A DNA stretch of 6,247 nt from Candidatus Eiseniibacteriota bacterium (GTDB taxonomy: Bacteria > Joyebacterota > Joyebacteria > Joyebacterales > Joyebacteraceae), in assembly GCA_030638405.1 (NCBI GenBank), contig DAOWER010000259.1:1-6247 (forward strand). Direction: 5' to 3'. How positions within the stretch are numbered: position 1 is the first letter of the stretch; each line of letters starts with the position of its first letter. Below the pieces are notes generated by a model. That model worked only from the letters and a program-made list of their open reading frames with translations, made no database searches and was not told where the DNA came from. Below are positions 1 to 5,069 of this stretch, piece after piece. The position numbers were made by a program, and so were the translations under genes.

Positions 1-933
1 AAGCTCTATCACGTAGACGGGGTCGGTGGCGGTGATGGCGCCTCCAGCTATGAACGCGTGCAGCTCGGAGTCCAGGATGTCGACGTCCCTCGGGTCCGCG
101 CCGGCGTCCAGCGCAACGATGGTCGTCGACCAGTCGGACGTGTCTATGACGTAGACGTTCGAGTCGTCCTCGCACGCGACGACGAGCCTGGAGCCGTCGA
201 GAGTCACATCGATGCCCCACGGGTCGTCACCGACGGCGACCGTCGTGACCTCCGTGAGCGTGGCGCGGTCGATGACGCGGACCTGATCGGTCGCCCGGTC
301 AGTGACGTAGATGTACACGCCGTCCGGGTCGACCACCAACTGCCACGCGGATGAACCGATGTCGACGCTCCTAAGGACGGTAGATGCGTCCTGGTCGATC
401 TCATACAGCGTGTCGTCGTACCAGTCGAGGGCGTAGATGTTCTTGCTGACCGGGTCGAGCGCCATGTTGCCTGGGCCGTCGTAGATCCCGCCGGAGCCCG
501 TCAGGACGTAGAGGCTGTCCGTCACGGAGTAGTCGGACGTCTTGATGAGCGTCACGTAGTCCCCGTCGCGGGCGCTGACGAGCGCCGTGGAGCCGTCGTC
601 GATGAACACGACCGAGTTCGGGTACTCACCGACAGGTATCGTGTGGGTGATCGAGTTCGTCGCCACGTCGATGACGACCACGTGGTCCCCCGACGCATCG
701 GGCACCCAGACCTCGGAGCCGTCCGGCGTCATGGTCGCGTCGTACGGATAGGGGTAGGCCGCCGGAAGGGGAATGGGCGTGCCCACCGCATAGGTCAGCA
801 CGTCGAACGGAATGACGTCATCGGAATTGCTGCAGGCGACGTAGCCGTCGTCGGCGATCGCGGGGACGGCGAGAGTGGCCGCGATGCACGCGGCGAGCGC
901 CGAAACGAGGAGAACCGAGAGCAGCGTCTTCAC
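1..933 (-). CDS. Secreted YVTN/YncE-like beta-propeller protein (C-terminus outside window)
   Basis: I read 311 codons from a GTG at 933-931 with no stop before the window edge, so the 3' end is missing. The start follows a strong Shine-Dalgarno, AGGAGG, seven bases upstream. Residues 1-27 form a signal peptide (MKTLLSVLLVSALAAC..., then AIA before DD), so the product is exported. An LAAC at 13-16 resembles a lipobox, but the hydrophobic stretch continues to residue 27, which favours signal peptidase I. The rest is a run of roughly 40-residue beta-propeller repeats with the usual phrases: DATMTPDGSEVWV, HVVVIDVATNSI, VDPDGVYIYVTD, VRVIDRATLTEV, GIDVTLDGSRLVVA, VYVIDTSDW. These match the YVTN/YncE (lactonase-like) repeat family. 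No catalytic residues are evident. Such proteins usually bind or scaffold, and the ligand cannot be read from the sequence. The gene is transcribed divergently from the selenoprotein gene, which also carries a propeller. Confidence 0.88.
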   Translation of the reverse strand, partial: MKTLLSVLLVSALAACIAATLAVPAIADDGYVACSNSDDVIPFDVLTYAVGTPIPLPAAYPYPYDATMTPDGSEVWVPDASGDHVVVIDVATNSITHTIPVGEYPNSVVFIDDGSTALVSARDGDYVTLIKTSDYSVTDSLYVLTGSGGIYDGPGNMALDPVSKNIYALDWYDDTLYEIDQDASTVLRSVDIGSSAWQLVVDPDGVYIYVTDRATDQVRVIDRATLTEVTTVAVGDDPWGIDVTLDGSRLVVACEDDSNVYVIDTSDWSTTIVALDAGADPRDVDILDSELHAFIAGGAITATDPVYVIEL

Positions 934-946
934 AGGAGCACCTCCT
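934..946 (-). promoter_or_regulatory. Shine-Dalgarno of the minus-strand propeller gene inside a small hairpin
   Basis: On the minus strand the bases before the GTG read AGGAG-GTG-CTCCT. This contains the AGGAGG ribosome-binding site and decides the GTG start at 933. The same bases can fold into a 5-bp stem with a 3-base loop, which would hide the site directly next to the start codon. The ribosome-binding role is secure. A regulatory role for the fold is speculative. Confidence 0.7.
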
Positions 947-1028
947 CGGGTGGTTGGTGGGGCGCGGCAGAGCCGCCCGTGTAGCGACGGTACGTGCGTG
1001 CCGCGCGGCATGTGAGAACAACACTACC

Positions 1029-1058
1029 ATGATACCAAATGGCGCGCCTGCGTGCCAC
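1029..1058 (-). promoter_or_regulatory. Possible sigma70-type promoter for the minus-strand propeller gene
   Basis: Read on the minus strand, GTGGCA (1058-1053) is followed after 18 bases by TATCAT (1034-1029), matching the -35 consensus at 4 of 6 positions and the -10 consensus at 5 of 6. Transcription would start near 1022 and give a leader of about 90 bases before the GTG at 933. The match is fair and sits in a locally AT-richer patch. The organism's own promoter consensus is unknown. Confidence 0.35.
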
Positions 1059-1217
1059 GCGATTAGGGGTGGGGTCCCAGGGGGCACGCGTGCTAACTCA
1101 CGCTCGGGCTTGCTTTTCGCGTGTTTCGGTGCCAAACTGAGTAGTACGCGCCACATGCGCCTGGGGTGCACCCTCCGTCGGTTCGCCCGGCGGGAAGGTC
1201 CACGTGTGGTTCAGATG

Positions 1218-1225
1218 AAAGGTGG
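1218..1225 (+). promoter_or_regulatory. Ribosome-binding site setting the GTG start of the selenoprotein gene
   Basis: AAAGGTGG lies six bases before the GTG at 1232. That start gives a clean signal peptide. An in-frame GTG further upstream at 1166 would add 22 charged and polar residues before the hydrophobic core and has no comparable site. Confidence 0.65.
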
Positions 1226-1231
1226 TGGCGC

Positions 1232-3370
1232 GTGAACTCGGCACATCTTGCAGTTCGACTCTCCGTTCTCTCGGTTCTCCTGTTTGTCTTCGCGTTCGCC
1301 GTATCTCCCGCCCGCTCGCAGGAGATGACGCTCGAGTACCTCGGCAGGCTCAACTTCAGGTCCGGATACCCCGATCACATGATGGACGCGCGCGCGGTCG
1401 ACGATTCCGTGGCCATCGTGGCGTCGAATCTCGGCCTCGCGCTCGTCAACGTCCACTCGCTGCCGGTCGACGGCACCGAGGACGCCATCTTCAGGCTTCC
1501 TGACCTGAACGCGCGCGACCTGCGCATCAAGGACGGTCGCTACGTCTACGTGATCCTCGCACGGACACACAGCCCCGGTGGGCCGGGACTCGCCGTGGTG
1601 GAGATCGTCGGGTCAACGCTGGTGCTCCGGAACACCATCACCGAGCCCACGGTCATCTTCGAGAAGCTCGACCTGGTCGGCGACCGACTCTACGTGACGA
1701 CACACAGCCACGGCCTGCGCATCTACGACCTGTCGGCTCCCCTTGCCCCATCGCTCATCGGAAGCGTCTCCGATGGTCTGGTGGACGCCACCGGGATCCA
1801 CGTTGTCGGTGACATCGCGTACGTGGCCGACGGCGCCGGTGGGCTCAAGGTCGTCGACATGTCCGATGAGGCGAATCCGTTCGTCGCGGCGGGGGAGGAC
1901 CTGTCGACGGCGACGGGAACCGCCCACGACGTGACAGTCCGGAACGGCCACGTCTACGTCGCCCTGGGTGGGGAGGGAGTGGCGTTCTACGAGAACGGGG
2001 AACTTCCGAGCCGCATCGTGTACACGGCCGGCACGAACGCGAAGGATCTGAGCTGGGTCGGTGACCATCTGGCGGTCGCGGAGACGGACGGCATTCGTGT
2101 GTTCGCGGTGGAGGCGGACGGGAGTCTGAGTCCGGCGGCGCGCGAGCTGGTAACGCGACGCGGCATCAACGCGAGTCACCTCCGCATAGCGAGCGCCCTG
2201 GAGTCGATGAGCGGAGACCTTCTTCTGTGCGCCGACTGGGCGGCCACAGATCTCTACCGCCTGGTTCCCGGGTCCGTCGGCACGCAGGCCGACATCACGC
2301 CGAGCCTCATCCGTATCCGCTTCGCGCCGGGCGGCGGCAGCGCTGACGTGACTCTCAGGAACACGGGAGCGGCGACGCTCGACGTCACGAGCGTGGTTTC
2401 GAGCCGCCCGTCGTTCACCCCCAGCTACGCGGGCGGGTCGATAGCACCCGGCGACAGCGTCGCGTTCACTATCAGCTACGATGGGACTCCATCAGAGGGA
2501 ACGGGCGTCGTGCTGTTCTACTCAAATGACCCCGACGAGAACCCGCTGCCGATCCAGGTGTTCGGGAACACGGACTACCTGGATCCCGGAGAGCCGTCGT
2601 TCGACTTCACGCTGCCATCGATCCGGAGGGACCCGGACACGGGGGACTACATCGAGGAGCCGTTCACGCTCTCGGACCACCTCGGCAAGATCGTGTGGTT
2701 CCAGGTCTACGGCACCTGGTGACCGGCCTGCCAGCCCGCGGTCGCGGACATGCAGAACACTATCGTCAGGGAATTCGAGAGCAACGCCGACGTCGTGACG
2801 CTCCTGTTCAACCAGGGGGGCGTCATGGGCGAGGACTACGACTGGATGAAGACCTTCTGGGACAACCTCTATCTCAGGGGCACGGTCGTGCACGACGCCG
2901 CCTGGGTGGCCGCGAACGAATACCTGCAGCCCAACACCAACCTGCCGTTCGGCAGGGGTTTCGTCATCGACCGCGACGGGACGGTTGCCCTGCCGCACTT
3001 CGGGCACAATCCCAAACTGGTAATCGATACCATCCACGACCTCCTCGATGGGACGTCGGTGCCGGGCGACAATGACTGGTCTCAGGCAGGTGAGTCGGCC
3101 CTGCTGCTGCAGAGCCGGCCCAATCCGACGAGTTCGAGCACAGCCATTGCCTACACACTGCCGGCGCCCGGCGACGCGTCAGTCAGGGTGTACGACGTCA
3201 GCGGCAGGGAGGTGGCGGTGCTCGCCGCGGGGAGGCATGAGGCAGGGGAGCACACGGCGGTCTGGGGTGGCCTCTCGACCGGCGGACAGCCTGTCGGGAG
3301 CGGGATCTACTTCGTTCGGCTCGAGACGGCCGCGGGTGCTCTTGCCAGGAAGATAGTTCTGGTGAGATGA
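1232..3370 (+). CDS. Exported selenoprotein: beta-propeller, Ig-like, UxxC thioredoxin-like, T9SS-type sorting domain
   Basis: This is one reading frame of 712 residues if TGA 2720-2722 is read as selenocysteine (U497). Residues 1 to about 30 are a signal peptide (MNSAHLAVRLSVLSVLLFVF, then SPARSQ). About 31-350 is a beta-propeller with LVIVD-type repeats (GLRIYDLSAPLAPSLIGSV, GGLKVVDMSDEANPF). About 354-446 is an Ig-like domain of the choice-of-anchor/ASH kind (VTLRNTGAATLDV, then FYSNDPDENPLPIQVFG). About 450-605 is a thioredoxin-like (AhpC/TSA, TlpA-like) domain: GEPSFDFTLP, LSDHLGKIVWFQVYGTW-U-PACQ, GFVIDRDGTV. About 620-712 is a FlgD-like/type IX sorting domain (RPNPTSSSTAIAYTLP, VYDVSGREVAVL, VGSGIYFVRLE, KIVLVR). 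The TGA replaces the first cysteine of the CxxC redox pair, and frame and homology continue without a break. The gene's true end is TGA 3368-3370. It is probably an extracytoplasmic thiol-disulfide or peroxide redox protein with an unknown substrate. The usual cis-proline before FVID is not evident. The alternative is a point error or mutation of a cysteine codon. Confidence 0.82.
2701..2719 (+). repeat. Inverted repeat ending at the recoded TGA
   Basis: CCAGGT (2701-2706) and ACCTGG (2714-2719) are perfect complements separated by seven bases, and the second arm ends one base before the TGA at 2720. A 6-bp stem could form in the mRNA directly ahead of the recoded codon. The arms also encode the conserved residues leading into the motif (Q, V and T, W), so coding constraint and chance are sufficient explanations. 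Confidence 0.45.
2720..2722 (+). other. In-frame TGA predicted to encode selenocysteine 497
   Basis: The codon lies between TGG (W496) and CCG GCC TGC (P498, A499, C500), giving W-U-P-A-C where thioredoxin-like proteins have W-C-x-x-C. The next base is C, so the context is UGAC. The frame before it (1232-2719) and after it (2723-3367) is the same, and the two halves make one complete thioredoxin fold. Reassignment of TGA as tryptophan or glycine is unlikely: tryptophan is written TGG throughout, and this same gene stops at a TGA. Confidence 0.8.
2728..2755 (+). promoter_or_regulatory. SECIS-like hairpin just downstream of the TGA
   Basis: The lower stem CTGC (2728-2731) pairs with GCAG (2752-2755). 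A 4/4 internal loop follows, in which G2734 can pair with C2749. The upper stem CCGC (2736-2739) pairs with GCGG (2744-2747), closing a GGTC loop (2740-2743). Seventeen bases lie between the TGA and the loop. Bacterial SECIS elements sit inside the coding region immediately after the UGA, with a G near the start of the apical loop, and the E. coli fdhF element, as I recall it, also has GGUC in its loop. SelB would bind here. Folding was done by eye. A competing pairing, GACC (2721-2724) with GGTC (2740-2743), is also possible. Confidence 0.55.
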
Positions 3371-3440
3371 CGGCCGGAGCCCGCGAGGTGGTTGCCCGGT
3401 CGCCGAAAAGAGGCTCTCAGGTGACGGTACCAGGTTCGAG

Positions 3441-3465
3441 GCCGCCGGGAGAACGTCCCGGCAGC
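3441..3465 (+). terminator. GC-rich hairpin after the selenoprotein gene, possible terminator without a T-tract
   Basis: GCCGCCGGGA (3441-3450) pairs with TCCCGGCAGC (3456-3465) with one mismatch around a 5-base loop, about 70 bases after the stop codon. No run of T follows, so it is not a canonical intrinsic terminator. It may slow polymerase or protect the 3' end of the upstream transcript. Confidence 0.35.
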
Positions 3466-3475
3466 CCGAATCCCG

Positions 3476-3504
3476 TTGACACTCCACACGCCTTCACTTA
3501 AAGT
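3476..3504 (+). promoter_or_regulatory. Sigma70-type promoter for the ssnA operon
   Basis: A perfect -35 hexamer TTGACA (3476-3481) is followed after the ideal 17 bases by TAAAGT (3499-3504), which matches the -10 consensus at 4 of 6 positions. TATAAG lies immediately downstream at 3505-3510. The segment is the most AT-rich of the intergenic region. Transcription would begin near 3511 and give a leader of about 100 bases. This suggests that ssnA and the following gene are transcribed separately from the selenoprotein gene. Confidence 0.6.
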
Positions 3505-3602
3505 TATAAGTTCCGAAAGCACCGAGTATTAGGGGCTGTTCGGGATGTTTGAGACACTTCTCGTGTCGACGCTTGGCGCTCGGCGAGTGGGTTGGTGTAC
3601 CC

Positions 3603-3609
3603 AGGGAGG
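3603..3609 (+). promoter_or_regulatory. Ribosome-binding site deciding the TTG start of ssnA
   Basis: AGGGAGG lies five bases before TTG 3615. An in-frame GTG at 3612 would leave only two bases of spacing. Starting at 3615 gives MSAGSTLLIRGGHV, which has the length and form of SsnA N-termini. Confidence 0.6.
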
Positions 3610-3614
3610 ATGTG

Positions 3615-5054
3615 TTGTCGGCTGGGTCTACTCTGCTCATACGCGGCGGGCACGTCGCACTGCTTGATGACGAGTTGACGGTCCTGAGCGACGGTGCCGT
3701 CGCCATTGTCGGCAACAGGATCGAGGCCGTGGGCAGCGCGGCCGACGTGGGTGCGCGCTACGATGGTGCGGAGACCATCGACGCCTCGGGCAAGCTCGTG
3801 ATGCCCGGGCTCATCAACGCCCACACGCACCTCTACAGCGCCCTTGCCAGGGGGCTCGTGGCGGACATCGAGCCGTCGTCGAGCTTCACCGAGATCCTGG
3901 AACATCTCTGGTGGCGCCTGGACAGAGCGCTGACCCTGGACGACGTCCGCCTCTCCGCGGCCGCCGGGGCCATCGACCTCATCAGGAACGGCACGACCAC
4001 CATAATCGATCATCACGCGAGTCAGGTCCACATCGACGGCAGCCTCTCCGCGGTGGCGGAGTCCCTGGATGAGTCCGGGCTCAGGTTCAACCTGTGCTTC
4101 GAGGTTTCGGACCGAAACGGGGAAGAAGCACGTGAGGCCGGGCTTGCTGAGAACGAGCGGTTCGCGCGCCTTGCGGCATCGCGGCAGGTCGCCTCGCGGC
4201 GCGGCTCCTCCGGGGGACCGGATCCTTCTCCGGACTCGGGTTCTTCTGAGGGACGGGGTTCTTCCCCGGACGCAGGCCGGGGCGACGGCCGCATTGGTGC
4301 GAGCGTCGGACTGCACGCCAGCTTCACGCTCGAGGACGCGACCCTCGAACGCGCCGCCGGGATGGCGGCGGATCTCGGCCTGGGGTGCCACATCCATGCC
4401 GCGGAGGACGTGGCCGACGTCGAGGACAGCGTCAGCCGGTCCGGGAAACGCGTGGTCGAGCGGCTGGAGTCGTTCGGGATTCTGGGGCCGCGCTCCATCG
4501 CCGCGCACTGCATACACGTGGACGAACGCGAGACGGCCGTACTGGCGGAGTCGGGCACGATCGTCGCGCACAACCCGCAGTCCAACATGAACAACGCAGT
4601 GGGGTGCGCGGACGTTCCCGGCATGCTCGGCAGCGGAGTGCTGATGGGGCTCGGGACAGACGGGTTCACCGCGAGCATGTTCGATGAGATGAAGGTGGCG
4701 ACCCTCGTTCACAGGCACCAGTCAAGGGACCCGCGCGTCGGACACGACGTGGCGGCGAGGCTGTGTCTTGTGAACAACCCGACCATCGCGTCGCGGCTCT
4801 TCGACGACCGCGTCGGGCGACTCGAGCCAGGGGCGCTCGCCGACGTGATTGTGCTCGACTACGACGCGCCGACGCCTCTCCAGACGGGGAACTTCGGCGG
4901 CCACCTCATCTTCGGCCTCACGGGATGGATGGTTGAAACGGTGATCATAGACGGTCGGGTGGTCATGAGAGACCGTGAGCTGACGACGGTCGATGCACGG
5001 GAGATTCGGGCGCGGGCGCGGGAACGCGCGCGCGACCTCTGGAAACGGATGTAG
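3615..5054 (+). CDS. ssnA: SsnA-family amidohydrolase (metal-dependent)
   Basis: The product has 479 residues from the TTG start, against about 440 for E. coli SsnA. It belongs to the amidohydrolase superfamily, cytosolic TIM-barrel enzymes that hydrolyse amide or amine groups of ring compounds. The metal site is complete: H70 and H72 in NAHTH, H261 in HIHAAED (E264 is the likely proton shuttle), H298 in AAHCIH, and D349 in LGTDG. SsnA-specific stretches match my memory of the E. coli protein, including LWWRLDRAL, IDHHAS, GGSLS-like DGSLS, SNMNN, MFDEMK, LDYDAPTPL and GGHLIFG. The exact substrate of SsnA is not known to me. In E. coli the gene lies in the purine and molybdenum-hydroxylase region with xdhD and hyuA. 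The extra length is mostly a Gly/Ser/Pro/Asp insert at residues about 190-228. The next gene starts 15 bases after the stop, so the two are probably co-transcribed. Confidence 0.9.
   Translation: MSAGSTLLIRGGHVALLDDELTVLSDGAVAIVGNRIEAVGSAADVGARYDGAETIDASGKLVMPGLINAHTHLYSALARGLVADIEPSSSFTEILEHLWWRLDRALTLDDVRLSAAAGAIDLIRNGTTTIIDHHASQVHIDGSLSAVAESLDESGLRFNLCFEVSDRNGEEAREAGLAENERFARLAASRQVASRRGSSGGPDPSPDSGSSEGRGSSPDAGRGDGRIGASVGLHASFTLEDATLERAAGMAADLGLGCHIHAAEDVADVEDSVSRSGKRVVERLESFGILGPRSIAAHCIHVDERETAVLAESGTIVAHNPQSNMNNAVGCADVPGMLGSGVLMGLGTDGFTASMFDEMKVATLVHRHQSRDPRVGHDVAARLCLVNNPTIASRLFDDRVGRLEPGALADVIVLDYDAPTPLQTGNFGGHLIFGLTGWMVETVIIDGRVVMRDRELTTVDAREIRARARERARDLWKRM
4203..4274 (+). repeat. 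Four codon-aligned 18-bp degenerate tandem repeats inside ssnA
   Basis: Four consecutive 18-base units start at 4203, 4221, 4239 and 4257 and encode the hexapeptides GSSGGP, DPSPDS, GSSEGR and GSSPDA (residues 197-220). The nucleotide relation shows in GGGTTCTTC occurring at 4238-4246 and 4256-4264, and in CTTCTCCGGAC versus CTTCCCCGGAC. The array lies where E. coli SsnA has a short linker before the strand I-G-A-x-V/A-G-L/A-H, so it probably forms a flexible surface loop. Confidence 0.7.
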
Positions 5055-5069
5055 CGGGATGGAGGATCG

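Larger units (their letters stand above)
934..1231. other. Divergent intergenic region
   Basis: These 298 bases separate two divergent genes and hold no convincing gene. Visible elements are the ribosome-binding sites at both ends, a possible minus-strand promoter near 1029-1058, a perfect 12-base palindrome TGCCGCGCGGCA at 999-1010, and a perfect 10-base palindrome GCACGCGTGC at 1084-1093. Either palindrome could be an operator, but in such GC-rich DNA short palindromes are expected by chance. No clear plus-strand promoter was found. The best candidate, TTGCTT near 1110 with CAAACT 17 bases further on, is weak. Confidence 0.6.
3371..3614. other. Intergenic region between the selenoprotein gene and ssnA
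   Basis: These 244 bases contain a GC-rich hairpin at 3441-3465, a sigma70-like promoter at 3476-3504 in the only AT-rich patch, and a leader of about 100 bases before the ssnA start. The frame is open back to a TTG at 3549, but that stretch does not resemble the SsnA N-terminus and lacks a good ribosome-binding site. I see no RNA gene or riboswitch that I recognise. Confidence 0.6.

Noticed and set aside
1042..1058. Sigma54 promoter, from TGGCACG on the minus strand
   Set aside because: The -24-like element is present, but no TTGC-type -12 element follows at the required spacing.
1166..1231. Upstream GTG start for the selenoprotein at 1166
   Set aside because: It would place a polar, charged stretch before the signal peptide, and the ribosome-binding site supports 1232.
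1215..1235. Six-codon leader ORF (MKGGGA) overlapping the GTG start
   Set aside because: It has no ribosome-binding site of its own, and the overlap with the ribosome-binding site and start codon of the main gene is probably accidental.
2720..2722. Alternative genetic code (TGA as tryptophan or glycine)
   Set aside because: The window is GC-rich, tryptophan is TGG throughout, TGA terminates this same gene at 3368-3370, and only one internal TGA is seen in four long genes.
2750..3370. A separate gene starting at ATG 2750
   Set aside because: It has no ribosome-binding site, begins in the middle of the thioredoxin-like domain just after the redox motif, and is in the same frame as the upstream part. 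It is the downstream half of the selenoprotein.
1232..3370. Pseudogene with a nonsense mutation
   Set aside because: Only one stop is present, there is no frameshift, motifs on both sides are intact, the stop is TGA at the one position where selenocysteine is expected, and a SECIS-like hairpin follows. A sequencing error from a cysteine codon remains possible.
3549..3614. Upstream TTG start for ssnA at 3549
   Set aside because: The added 22 residues do not resemble SsnA N-termini, and the good ribosome-binding site AGGGAGG lies just before TTG 3615.
3504..4718. Long minus-strand open frame opposite ssnA
   Set aside because: It lies antisense to a clearly recognised SsnA protein and has no recognisable motifs. 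Such frames are common in GC-rich DNA.
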